In this document: one piece after another, positions 7,825-16,010 of the stretch
Layout of the letters: each line of letters begins with the position of its first letter
Position numbering within the stretch: position 1 is the first letter of the stretch
Origin: an uncultured Actinomycetes bacterium
GTDB lineage: Bacteria; Actinomycetota; Thermoleophilia; Solirubrobacterales; Solirubrobacteraceae
Length of the DNA: 25,060 bases
Reading direction: 5' to 3'
NCBI GenBank assembly: GCA_937888775.1
Contig: CALAQT010000166.1
Span: 1 to 25,060 of the forward strand
Translations under genes and position numbers: made by a program
Notes under the pieces: generated by a model
Databases searched by the model: none
Told to the model about the DNA's origin: nothing
What the model saw: the letters and a program-made list of their open reading frames with translations, nothing else

Positions 7825-9459
7825 TCACGATGGAGTCGTACCGGCCTTCTGCTCGCGCTTACTGGGCTTAGTGCCGCTGTAATATCTGTTGCCGTAGCGA
7901 CCATAGGAGCCATAGCCCTCGTCATCGAGCTGCTCCCGCCGGTCGTTAGCAATTACGCCGGAGAACGTGACGTCGGGGAGACGTTCGACTAACTCCTTGA
8001 AGCGGTCGGCGGCGTGACGCGTGGTCTGACCCAGCCTCGCGACGAGGAGCACGCTGTCGACAACCTCCAGTAGCGGCACGCTGTCGGCTACGGTGAGTAC
8101 GGGCGGCGTGTCGAGCAGAACGATGTCGTATGCCTCGTAAGCGTCCTCGAGCAGAGTGACCATGCGCTCGGAGGACAATAGTGCTAGCGGGCTATCTAAG
8201 CGCTCGCCGTGCGCAAGAACATCAATGGTGCCGCGCATTTCCGGCGTTCCGGCGGGCGACCGGTCCTGTCCGTGACCGTTGCTAGACACGTCGGGTCCAT
8301 CTGACGCACGCGTAGCAGCGACCACAACCTCCGACAGGGACGCACCCCCACGAAGGATGTGCACCAGACCACGATCGGCCGTAATACCGAAGAGACGCTC
8401 CATGCTCGGGCGCCGCAGGTCACCGTCGATTACGAGGACGCGGTCACCAGCCTCAGCGTAGACGAGTGCGAGGTTCCGGGTAACGGTTGACTTACCTTCG
8501 TGCGGGAGGGCGCTCGTGACCATAATCGTGCGCGGCGGATCCGGATTCCCAGCGAGCCGCAACATCACCGTCAGGCTGCGGAGTTCTTCGAGGAACTGTG
8601 GAGGGACAATCGGCCTCTGCCCCTCAGACAACGGCATCGCATCCGACACGTGGGGTAGGACCGCCAAGATAGGGCGACCAAATATTGATTCGACAGTTCC
8701 GACACGTGATAGGCGGCGGTCCAGGAGTTCGATGACGAAGGCGGCGATCAGGCCGAGGAGAAGACCGACTACACCGCCAAAGATCGCATCGCGCTTGGGC
8801 TGCGGCGACGAGGGCAGGCCGGGCACCGTAGCCGTGTTGATCTGCTGCGCGCCCGGCGACGGGTTTAGCTCTATCTGCGCATACGTTTCGATTTGCTGCA
8901 GCAGGGTCTGGCGCTGCCCAACCGCGGTGGGGTTGTTCTTGTTTTTGGATATGGTCGCGAGCGTGGCCTGGGCCGCACGCTGGTCCCGTACGGCCTCGGC
9001 TCGCACCGCCTGTTCGCGCGAATGCAGAAACACAGTGACGTAGGTGTTTGCCAGCCGTGCGGCGAGCACCGGACTGTGGCTCGTCGCGGTTACGCTTATG
9101 AAGTCCGATCCGCTCGTTGGACTAGCGATAACCGATCCGGCGGCTGAAACCGGCATGCCGAGCCGTTGCGCAACGGTGTTTGCATCGGCCTGGGAAAGGA
9201 GCAGCTGCGCGACGTCAGAGAGCGCCTGGCCCGAAGGCGCCCCCAGCGCTCCGGTACTTGTGATGTCCTGAGTGGGATCGGCAGTTTGCACGTAGAGAGT
9301 CGCGGTGGCAACGTATGTCTTCTGCTGACTCGAGGAGATGAGATACGTCGCTACCGTCGCGACCACCACGATCGCGAGAACAACCCATTTCCGCCGCCAA
9401 ATCGGGCGGAGGTATGCCCGAAGATCTAGGGCTTCTGGATGATTCTCGGGCTCATTCAT
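7825..9459 (-). CDS. Wzz/bacterial tyrosine kinase fusion (polysaccharide co-polymerase)
   Basis: Numbering is from ATG at 9459 (544 residues), chosen because the family N-terminus (LDLRAYLRPIWRRKWVVL) follows at once; the longer open frame to 9621 adds an unrelated basic leader. Order: transmembrane helix at about 25-42, Wzz extracytoplasmic domain, second helix at about 226-245, then the kinase domain. Kinase motifs are Walker A SALPHEGKST (about 316-325), Walker A' VLVIDGDLRRP (341-351) and Walker B YDIVLLDTPP (444-453). The tail carries a tyrosine cluster (Y516, Y519, Y522, Y526, Y527), the usual autophosphorylation site. It controls chain length and export. An extra hydrophilic loop of about 30 residues (382-411) interrupts the kinase domain. 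First gene of the operon; only a weak GGA-type ribosome site precedes it. Confidence 0.9.
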   Translation of the reverse strand: MNEPENHPEALDLRAYLRPIWRRKWVVLAIVVVATVATYLISSSQQKTYVATATLYVQTADPTQDITSTGALGAPSGQALSDVAQLLLSQADANTVAQRLGMPVSAAGSVIASPTSGSDFISVTATSHSPVLAARLANTYVTVFLHSREQAVRAEAVRDQRAAQATLATISKNKNNPTAVGQRQTLLQQIETYAQIELNPSPGAQQINTATVPGLPSSPQPKRDAIFGGVVGLLLGLIAAFVIELLDRRLSRVGTVESIFGRPILAVLPHVSDAMPLSEGQRPIVPPQFLEELRSLTVMLRLAGNPDPPRTIMVTSALPHEGKSTVTRNLALVYAEAGDRVLVIDGDLRRPSMERLFGITADRGLVHILRGGASLSEVVVAATRASDGPDVSSNGHGQDRSPAGTPEMRGTIDVLAHGERLDSPLALLSSERMVTLLEDAYEAYDIVLLDTPPVLTVADSVPLLEVVDSVLLVARLGQTTRHAADRFKELVERLPDVTFSGVIANDRREQLDDEGYGSYGRYGNRYYSGTKPSKREQKAGTTPS

Positions 9460-9821
9460 GCGATTCCGCGGAAACAAGTGGTTTCGAGCGCTGCGGTTAC
9501 CTCGCCAGACCCATTCGAGGCACCCACCAGCCTCAAGAGATTCAGTATGTCGAACCAGCCGCGTGCTCCGCCGACGCGACTTTAGCGTACGCGTTCCTCG
9601 GCGGAGAAACCGACGCGGCACACGCGGCGCCGACGGGCCATGTTGGATCCGTTGATGCCGAGCCTCAAGGGGCGTTTGGTGGTGTGGGGCGTATAGTACA
9701 GCGCGACGGATGATTGCGATGCACCGGATCCAGATGGGCTGGAAGAATCGGTTGCGCTGGTCATCTGGGTCGACGGATATCCGCCCCTTGGAGGAGCCGT
9801 GCGGCCCCCGGGCGGCGGCGT
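9460..9821. other. Upstream region of the minus-strand polysaccharide operon
   Basis: No supported gene. As it precedes the Wzz/kinase start, it should hold the operon promoter. On the minus strand a TACTAT-like hexamer at about 9693-9698 is a weak -10 candidate, but no matching -35 is evident. A short minus-strand frame ending at 9582 shows an arginine-rich stretch and FSAEERVR that faintly recalls an IS30-type N-terminus; I do not call it. Confidence 0.35.
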
Positions 9822-9935
9822 GAGCGAGCGGCGTTCTTCACTGCCCCTGGCGATGTCGCGCAGCGTCGCTATGAAGCGTTGCGCGCGTACTGCGTGACGG
9901 GCCTGTCCTACAGCGCAGTCGTGAGTTGCTCGATC
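9822..9935 (+). pseudogene. Transposase-like N-terminal remnant
   Basis: One frame reads AAFFTAPGDVAQRRYEALRA followed by YCVTGLSYSAVV. The pattern 'FF.AP.D..QR.YEALRAY.V.GL' is familiar as the N-terminal helix-turn-helix start of a large group of actinobacterial DDE transposases. The match ends abruptly at about 9935, where sequence from an unrelated minus-strand gene begins. I infer a mobile-element scar. No catalytic domain is present and family assignment rests on memory of the motif only. Confidence 0.4.
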
Positions 9936-9947
9936 TTCTTCCAAAGG

Positions 9948-10133
9948 TCAAACCTGCGTCAGGAACAGCATCCGGCCGATGTGCGGATCACTTGGATCGA
10001 CGTGGTAGCGGTTCCCGCGGTGATCGTCGACTGCGACAACTGGCGTGTGCTGGGCTGCTCGCGCGAGAAATCGATCCCGCCGCCAGTGTGCGCGATGCTC
10101 AGGTTGCAACGCAATGGCGACGTAGCGCTTTCT
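9948..10133 (-). pseudogene. Orphan C-terminal gene fragment (61 residues)
   Basis: This minus-strand frame has no start codon: a TAA lies just upstream at 10134-10136. It nevertheless reads like real protein: RYVAIALQPEHRAHWRRDRF, then TPVVAVDDHRGNRYHVDP and a clean end at FLTQV. Third codon positions are GC-rich. The likely reading is the last 60 residues of a longer gene cut off by recombination. I do not recognise the family. The plus-strand frames across the same bases look like noise. Confidence 0.4.
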
Positions 10134-10231
10134 TTATTCAGGACGTCGCTGAGAGCAGCCGCGGATGCTCTAGCGGACGGGCGCAAGCTCCCGAGAGCCT
10201 AGCGACATTTGGATCCGTACCCTCTGGCCTC

Positions 10232-10810
10232 ATGACGATGCGCCCACTGAGCCAGCAGGCGTCAGCCGGTAGCTCCTGCCCGTCGATCGTGGCCGCCGCG
10301 CTGGCCTGTGCCGATCCCCGCCCTGGTCTGCGTTGGGTCGACATCGGCTGTGGAGCCGGGGAGCTGCTACGAGCGGTGCGAGACCAGTACTCGCCCGCGA
10401 AACCTCTTTGGGATCGATCTCCTGCCATGGCTGGACGAGGACCTCAAGCCCGACGTCACGCTGCTCACTGGCCCCGCCGAACAGCGGCTCGCCGAACTCG
10501 AGCCCGTCGACCGGGTGTTGCTCGTGGAGATCATGGAGCACCTCTCCGCTCCGTGGGACGTGCTCCGCACGGCGGCGCGTCTCGTTGTTCCCGGTGGCCG
10601 GATCGTGATTACCACGCCACACGTCGCCAACCTGCGCCACCGGCTCGAGCTGGCCACGCGCGGCAACCTGACGAGCTTCCGCGCCGCTAACACCCCTCAC
10701 TTGCAGCCGATCCTGCCTCACGTCACGGAAAGCTCGCTGAAGGAAGCCGGCCTAGGAGGGTTTGGCGAAACGATTGGCGAAACTCGCGAGGCTCGTCGAT
10801 CGGCCGCGGG
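10232..10810 (+). pseudogene. SAM methyltransferase broken by a frameshift
   Basis: The first part, from ATG 10232 (a second ATG is at 10238), reads in one frame through motif I: RWVDIGCGAGELLRAVRDQY. At about 10400 the coherent reading moves to another frame and continues with NLFGIDLLPWLDEDLKPDV, VLLVEIMEHLSAPWDVL and VVPGGRIVITTPHVANLRHR, the motif II, III and post-III regions of one Methyltransf_11-like enzyme. A single-base change near the GCGAAACC sequence explains it. After ESSLKEAGLGG the similarity fades, so the 3' end may also be altered. The frame then runs without a stop into the next methyltransferase, giving an apparent fusion. Function lost unless the frameshift is a sequencing error. 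Confidence 0.65.
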
Positions 10811-10898
10811 GGCCTGGGGTAAGATCGCGCTCGATGCCCCGTTCCAAGCTGCCCCCGCGTGCAGGCCCCAACGCCCGACTGGAATCCGATCCCCCCTC

Positions 10899-11459
10899 GT
10901 GCGGCCCCTGACCTGGTATCCGCGCCGACTCGCCTACAAGGCGTACGAGCTGACCCACCCGCACGAGCCCTGGCTCGCCCAGGGCGCCGTGCGTTTCTTG
11001 GACCGCGAGCTACCCCGCGACGGGATCGGCTTGGAGTGGGGAAGCGGGCGTAGCACCGCATGGCTCGGGCAACGCCTCGCTCGCCTGACCAGCGTCGAGT
11101 TCGACGAGAGCTGGTATCAGCGGGTGCGTGAGCGCGTCAACGGGAACGTGGACCTGCGATACGTGCCGCTCGAACACGACAGGCGCGAGCCCACGGTTCC
11201 GGTCTACGATCCGCCGCCCCGCTACGTGGCGGTTGTCGAGGGACTTGGGCCGCTCGACTTCGCACTCGTGGATGGGCACTACCGCCAAGCCTGCATCCTT
11301 GCCGTGTTGCCCGCGCTCAGACCCGGTGCTCTGTTGGCCGTGGACAACACCAACTGGCTCCCCGAAGCCGAGTGGGGAGTGCCCTCGGACTGGCCGCTGG
11401 TCCACCGCAGCGCGAACGTCATGACCGAGACCTCGGTGTGGCGAAAGCCGGGTGGCTGA
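10899..11459 (+). CDS. Second SAM methyltransferase-like protein (possibly truncated)
   Basis: A 186-residue reading from a GTG at 10899, chosen because recognisable sequence (RPLTWYPRRLAYKAYELTHP) starts there. It carries a SAM motif I, GLEWGSGRSTAWLGQRLARL, an acidic segment SVEFDESWYQRVRERV, and FALVDGHYRQACI followed by LRPGALLAVDNTNWLPE, the pattern of small glycan-cluster methyltransferases. It is in frame with the distal part of the broken methyltransferase upstream (open frame from 10308), so it may be read as a fusion or from its own start; no clear ribosome site is seen. Substrate unknown. The following 100 bases lead into a transposase relic. Confidence 0.55.
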   Translation: MRPLTWYPRRLAYKAYELTHPHEPWLAQGAVRFLDRELPRDGIGLEWGSGRSTAWLGQRLARLTSVEFDESWYQRVRERVNGNVDLRYVPLEHDRREPTVPVYDPPPRYVAVVEGLGPLDFALVDGHYRQACILAVLPALRPGALLAVDNTNWLPEAEWGVPSDWPLVHRSANVMTETSVWRKPGG

Positions 11460-11562
11460 GGGGCGCTGGCTACCATCGAGCGCGAGCTGCCCGACACCGT
11501 GAGGCTCCTTGGCGGGTGCGTGTGCTCGCGCGGCCTCGAAGCGCAGGGTGATGCTGCTTCAG
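11460..11562. other. Outer end of the IS relic
   Basis: Sequence between the methyltransferase stop and the transposase stop. It probably contains one terminus of the insertion sequence. I could not match a terminal inverted repeat at the other side, where the element is truncated. Confidence 0.3.
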
Positions 11563-12430
11563 CTACGCGGCGAGCGCAACGGCGCGCTCATACGCGAGCC
11601 GACAGGCGAGTTTCGCCAAGATCGTCAGGTCGACGTGCAACTTGACGCGCTCCAAGCCACGGACCCGGAGCGGGAGCAACGACCATTCGTGCTTGAGGCG
11701 TCCGAACTCGCGCTCGACCGCGCCACGACTGCGGTAGAGCTTGCGCGAACGCTCCGTCTCGCGCGGGATGAGCGGGTGTAGCCGGTCCGCCTTGACCCAG
11801 CGGGACGCGGGCTTGCACTCGCCGGTGGGGCAGCGCCACTTCGTAGCCTTGCGCTTGAAGTCCGCTCCCGCGAACGTCCACTCGCCGTGCTCGCAGCAGC
11901 GCGGCTTGTGGTCGCCCCTGACGACGGCAGGAGTCTGGCGAAGCGGCGTGATCGGGAAGATGCCGCGATCCATGCACCCATCGTGGAACGGGCTGTTGTC
12001 GTAGCCCTTATCCGCGATGGCGTTCCTGACCTTGAACCCGCGCTCGCGGGCAGCGTCGATCAGCCCGAGCGCGAACGTCGTCTCGGCATCCTTGGCCGTT
12101 TCGACGGTCCACGCGACGGGAAGGCCGGTCACGGCGCACACGGCAGCGTGGACCTTGTAGCCGTAGAACCAACCCGCCGCCTTTGCGCGTCGAGACAGCG
12201 GAGCGGTGGCCCCACGAGGCGTCAGGATCGCTGTAGCGCTCCCGCTCCGGGCCGTTCTTGGATAGGAACCGCTGACCGTTCGCGTAGGCCGGAAGGTCGG
12301 AGCCGTCGATAGCCACGTCACGGCCGAACTCAGGTAGGCGCTCGTGCAGCGATGCGATCACGCGATCAAGGCAGTCTGCAAGCGCTTCCGAGTGCTCGGT
12401 CAGCGTCGTCGTGTCGGCGTGCCGGCCGAT
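11563..12430 (-). pseudogene. IS5/IS4-like DDE transposase, truncated and frameshifted
   Basis: The N-terminal part (frame through 12008-12430) reads IGRHADTTTLTEHSEALAD, then DVAIDGSDLPAYANGQRFLS and YSDPDASWGHRSAVSTRKGGG. From about 12170 the protein continues in another frame: WFYGYKVHAAVCAVTGLPVAW, NAIADKGYDN (second Asp region) and RGAVEREFGRLKHEW (the catalytic-Glu helix). One extra base next to a GGCGGCGGG run explains the break. The usual N-terminal DNA-binding domain is missing; the similarity starts inside the glycosyltransferase 3' end. The element is therefore dead. A programmed frameshift is possible in some IS5 relatives, but no slippery A-rich motif is present. Confidence 0.8.
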
Positions 12431-13519
12431 CTGAGCTCCGCGGCGGCGAGCTCATAAACGGCCATCGTCTGCTCGGCGGTGGTGGACCACCGAAAGCGCG
12501 CAGCCTGAGCGGCCGCTTCACGTTGACGGTTGACCGCTGCGCAGGCGACTCGCCGAGCACGGTCTCAATCGCTTGCGCGAAGGCATCCACGTCTCCTGGT
12601 GGGGCGTACGTCGCTGCGTCACCGCCGACCTCGGGCAGGGAGCTAATCCGGCTGGCTACGACCGGCGTGCCGGCGGCCAGCCCCTGGCCTACCGTGAGCC
12701 GAAGCCCTCCGATTTCGAGGTGCTCACAAGCACTGCCGTGCCGTGCGTCAGGGCAACGAGGTTCGCGTCGTCGACGTGGCCCAGGCGAAGGACCCGGCCA
12801 GACAGCTCCGGGTGGCTGGCCTCCCAGCGAGGGATGGCTGGGTCGGTGAGCCAAGCCGCCGCGTCGGTGCCGGCGAGGACGAGTGTCAGCTCTTGGTGAT
12901 CTCGGCTGAGCAGCGAAAAGGCCTCGAGAAGCGTGCCGACATCCTTGCGCGGAACGAGCGCAGCGACGTGCAGGAGGTACCGCTCCCGGACCCCTAGGCG
13001 GGCCAGCCGCGCTCCGAGATCGGCGGGAACCCGACAGAGTACGCATCGTCGATGCCCAGGTACACCCGTCGGCAGCGCTCCTCAGAAGGGTGGTAGCGCT
13101 CGCGCACATCCGCCAGCGTGGCGTCGGAATCGCAGAGGATCCACGCTCCGCGCCTGACGGCGTCACGAACGGCGCAGTCGAGCTCCTCGGCGACGCCGGC
13201 CGGGTACTGCTCGGGAAAGTTTCTGAACGCGAGGTCGTGGATGGTGATTGCCGTCCGCGCGCGCGGATGCGCCGGCGCCGCGAAGTTTGGACCATGGATG
13301 ACATCGGCGCGAGGGAGCAGCCAGGGGTGGTCCAGTCGCCCGGCCAACGGCATCCAGGGCCGCAGTCCCAGGCCGCGCATCAATCCGCGTTGCGAACGCC
13401 AGCAGTAGGGTCCCACCTTCCCGGGAGCCGTAGTGGCGAAGCAGCGCAGCAGGGTCTATATACCCCGATGCCTGTCACGGACCCGCAGCGCGCATCGAAC
13501 AGGACCGCGGTGATCAGGG
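12400..13519 (-). pseudogene. GT1/GT4 glycosyltransferase pseudogene with at least four frameshifts
   Basis: Read in the minus direction, pieces of one GT-B enzyme follow in correct order but in changing frames: VLFDARCGSVTGIGVY; then TLLRCFATTAPGKVGPYCW, ADVIHGPNFAAP and TAITIHDLAFRNFPEQYPAG; then GVRERYLLHVAALVPRKDV and TLVLAGTDAAAWLTDP; then LTVGQGLAAGTPVVASRISS; then RFRWSTTAEQTMAVYELAAA. Shifts fall near 13460, 13025, 12710 and 12530. The donor-binding segment 'SEGFGLTVGQGLAAG' is split by the third. No ATG, GTG or TTG starts the first piece; a CTG overlaps the stop of the preceding gene at 13514-13519. It is homologous to the fragment at 51-338. The transposase relic begins in its last codons. 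Clearly inactive. Confidence 0.75.
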
Positions 13520-14303
13520 AGCGATCTCCGCGCACAGGACCGCTCGTGCGCCGCGCTCGTACGCACATGAAACTGCAGCCCGCACGTCGCTGCGCTGCCA
13601 GCCCAATGCGTCGTGTTCGAATACGGTGACCGTGACCTCGAGGCCGTCAAACAGACGATCGATCGCCGAGGCATCGAACCGCCGCTGCCAGCCCACATTC
13701 ATCGCGCGCCCGTACGACACGGGATTGAGGATCCGGCCGTCAGGCCGGCACACACGGCGCAGCTCGTCGAGGGCGCTGCGTGCCGACGCGTCAGGGTCGT
13801 TCACGCGCTCGGCAGCAACACCGTAGACCGCATTGTTCATGCCGACGTGCTCGAGCACCGACACGCACAGCAATGTGTCGGCGAGGTCATCGCGCAGTGG
13901 TGGTGCGCGGAGGTCCGCGTAAAGGTAGGACACGCGGCGCTCGGTAAACGCCTGCGCTTCGGGCTCGAGCGTGTCGATGATCAAATCGAAACCGGAAAGG
14001 CGATCGATCAGCGGGCGGTGATTGAACGTCGAGCCGGCATCGAGCACGGTCGGACCGCGTAGACGCTAGAACGCCCATGGGTACTCCACAACCCGCTCGG
14101 TGGATCCGGGCGCGTATCCGCCGGGCGAGTCGACGCCGCCGGCAAAGATGAACACGCGCCGCCTAGTCGGGCACGACGGACACGAAGCGCCACTGTTCGC
14201 GCTCCCCGTTGCGCAGAACGAGCTCACGCGCCAAACGTGAGCGTCCCGTGACCTTCCCCAGCGGGGCGTGACGAGCCAATCGCCGCGGACTCCGCATGCG
14301 CAT
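13514..14303 (-). pseudogene. SAM methyltransferase interrupted by an amber stop
   Basis: The open part (13514-14047, from GTG) reads TVLDAGSTFNHRPLIDRLSG (motif I), then LLCVSVLEHVGMNNAVYG and LRRVCRPDGRILNPVSYG. The same frame continues upstream as VFIFAGGVDSPGGYAPGSTE, RVVEYPWAF, but a TAG at 14066-14068 separates the halves in frame (WAF-stop-RLRGPTVLDAG). Further upstream a 46-codon frame (14163-14303, RELVLRNGEREQWRFVSVV) looks like the true N-terminus joined through one more frameshift near 14160. The gene would begin five bases after the stop of the intact methyltransferase at 14309, so it was once part of that operon. Inactive unless TAG is read through. Confidence 0.65.
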
Positions 14304-14308
14304 CGAGC

Positions 14309-15220
14309 TCACGTCCTACGCGGCACTCCCACTCGTCGCAGCCAGAACGATGCCGCCGCGGTCGGATCGAAGCCGGTGATGAGTTCGCCCAATCGCTGCG
14401 GATGACGACGCGCGATCGCGTGCGCTGCAAAAAGGATCTCCCATGATGTGTTCTCGAGGAGAAGGCCGTGGAGCAGATATTGCTCGCCCCAGAAATAGGC
14501 CCGCTCCTCGAGCCACCGGCGCGGATATTCGTACGGCAGGAAGATGTCGTGCACGTGTACCAGGACACCCTCCGCCAGGCGTGGCAGGATTTCGAGTAGG
14601 AGGAAGTTGACCTCGCTTCCCACCTTGACGGTGTGAGTGGTATCGATGAAGAGGATGTCGCCGTCGCCGAGTGCAGCGAAGAGAGCTAGGTCGAGGTCCC
14701 GTGCGCCGACTATGACGAGACGATCAACGCCCGCTGGGAGGGGATCGAGGAAGCTCGGCGGAAATGGATCGGCCGTCGTGAACTGCACCCCGTGACCCTC
14801 GGCGGCATTCAGGCGACAGGCGTTGGCCGCGACGAGCGTGGAGCGGCCGGCACCGAGCTCGAGAATCCGCGTCGGTCGCCCCCGTCGGATGGTCGCGTAC
14901 AGGATAGCGGCGTCTACCACACCAAATCCATCGTTGTCCCAGCCGTACTCCTGCGGCGATCGCGCGAGCCGGGGAGGCCGGAACTCCTCCAGGTAGGGGA
15001 CGAGCTCCTCGAGCCACGTCAGTTGCGCGTCGAGGTCAAACGTCACCCCGGGCAACTCGCTCGGTTGAGCCCACCACGAATCGTCCAAATGTCGGCGATC
15101 CGGGATCGGGCTGTAGTAGTCGCGCCACACGGTGTCGAAGCCGAGCCGATCCGCCGCGCCGCGGACCGCCGTCACACTTGCATTGTGCGCTACGGAGCGC
15201 AGGCGTCGAGTGAGGCTCAT
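14309..15220 (-). CDS. Class I SAM methyltransferase (glycan-cluster type, copy 2)
   Basis: An intact 303-residue protein, the only full-length gene I see between 9.9 and 16 kb besides the small one at 10899. Motif I is ILELGAGRSTLVAANACRL; later come GDGDILFIDTTHTVKVGSEV and VHVHDIFLPYEYPRRWLEE. It is paralogous to 1756-2649 over its whole length, including the N-terminal 'W/RDYYSP(I/L)PD' element and the ERAYFWGEQYLL segment. It probably methylates a sugar of the surface glycan. ATG at 15220 overlaps the stop of an upstream remnant frame by four bases (ATGA), so it was once translationally coupled to a lost gene. Its survival among pseudogenes suggests it is still useful or recently acquired. 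Confidence 0.83.
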   Translation of the reverse strand: MSLTRRLRSVAHNASVTAVRGAADRLGFDTVWRDYYSPIPDRRHLDDSWWAQPSELPGVTFDLDAQLTWLEELVPYLEEFRPPRLARSPQEYGWDNDGFGVVDAAILYATIRRGRPTRILELGAGRSTLVAANACRLNAAEGHGVQFTTADPFPPSFLDPLPAGVDRLVIVGARDLDLALFAALGDGDILFIDTTHTVKVGSEVNFLLLEILPRLAEGVLVHVHDIFLPYEYPRRWLEERAYFWGEQYLLHGLLLENTSWEILFAAHAIARRHPQRLGELITGFDPTAAASFWLRRVGVPRRT

Positions 15221-15539
15221 ATGCGGGCAAGAAGATCGATAGCGGTCACCGGCACCGTCCGAGTGTGTTCGGTCATCAGCTCATGTATAGCTCTACGCGC
15301 CCCGGCTCCAAACTCAACTCGTTGCTGTGCTGGTCCACCGTCGCCGTGGAAGCTCATGACCCGGGCACACACCGGAGTGAGATGGACGAGTGTATCCCGC
15401 GTGGGGGTCGAGACTCTGGAAGACCTACCACAACTTCCCAGATCCCGTCGACTTTGGCCAGTCTGCCTCAAAGGCTTGAGGTCCGGCTCGTGATCCGGTC
15501 GCGATGGGGGCCTCGGACTGTCAGCGTGCGCAGACGACG
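15217..15539 (-). other. Remnant reading frame coupled to the methyltransferase
   Basis: The frame ends with RTVPVTAIDLLARI and a stop that overlaps the downstream ATG (ATGA), the hallmark of a real gene end in this locus. Upstream it has no family motif and merges with the ABC/glycosyltransferase chimera. I read it as the C-terminal scrap of an unidentified gene. Nothing else is supported here. Confidence 0.35.
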
Positions 15540-15705
15540 TCCCGAAGCGTTCGGAAAGGGGCGACGGCGGCGCGCACGCTGCCCCCGGTCGGCTCGTTAA
15601 CAACAAAATGCCGGCGACGTCCTTCTCGACGGTCTCCAAAGACCTCCGCGAGCGTAGGCGGCGACGGGCTTGCCGGCTGCCTGTGCCTCCACGGCGACCA
15701 GCGGT
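15540..15705 (-). pseudogene. Glycosyltransferase donor-domain fragment
   Basis: The minus strand reads [20 protein letters not shown], then after a 1-base shift [10 protein letters not shown], then in another frame [18 protein letters not shown]. This matches the intact glycosyltransferase at 19176-20330 ([39 protein letters not shown]). By eye, the plus-strand DNA at 15611-15700 aligns with 19349-19440 over about 90 bases, roughly three-quarters identical with one 1-base gap. Only the E-x7-E-distal part survives. Its 5' edge abuts an ABC-ATPase fragment with no linker. Confidence 0.6.
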
Positions 15706-15853
15706 CGGGACGCAGGAGCGTCGCGAGCATGCGCACGACCGTTGTCTTGCCAGCGCCGTTGGGCCCGAGCAGCGCCACGACCGTGCCGACGTCGACCTGC
15801 AAGTCGAGGTCTTCGCCGACGAGCAGGTCGCCGAAGCGCTTAGCCGACGCCTC
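15706..15853 (-). pseudogene. ABC transporter ATPase fragment (Walker A half)
   Basis: About 49 residues: [20 protein letters not shown], then [20 protein letters not shown] with a perfect Walker A (GPNGAGKT), ending at TLLRPD. This is the N-terminal start of a DrrA-type exporter ATPase. A TAA (15854-15856) directly precedes it in frame, and after LLRPD the sequence becomes a glycosyltransferase fragment. The Q-loop, signature and Walker B are missing. It is a recombination scar, not a working transporter. Confidence 0.65.
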
Positions 15854-16010
15854 TTACCGCTATGCATGACCCTCAACGTTATATATACAGGTCGCGCCGA
15901 GACTCTGCTCGGCTCGACAATCGCCGCCCAGCGCTCGTGAGGCCAGCTGTTTCACCGCGCGTTCAGCTTGGTCGCGAGTCCGCTCGACCCTGCCCCCTTC
16001 GCTCTCTCAA
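15854..16010. other. Spacer upstream of asnB
   Basis: No gene seen. It includes a short AT-richer stretch (15880-15895, a TTATATATA tract) that could be a promoter element, though its distance from the asnB start is about 170 bases. Confidence 0.35.

Noticed and set aside
9582..9944. Arginine-rich minus-strand frame ending FSAEERVR, recalling an IS30-type N-terminus
   Set aside because: Only about 20 residues match loosely and the frame stops at once; too little to support a call.
12168..12182. Possible programmed frameshift in the transposase
   Set aside because: The site is GC-rich with no A6/A7 or similar slippery heptamer, and the gene also lacks its N-terminus, so plain decay is more likely.
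15880..15895. TATATA tract as a promoter for asnB
   Set aside because: It is about 170 bases from the start with no matching -35; kept only as a remark.
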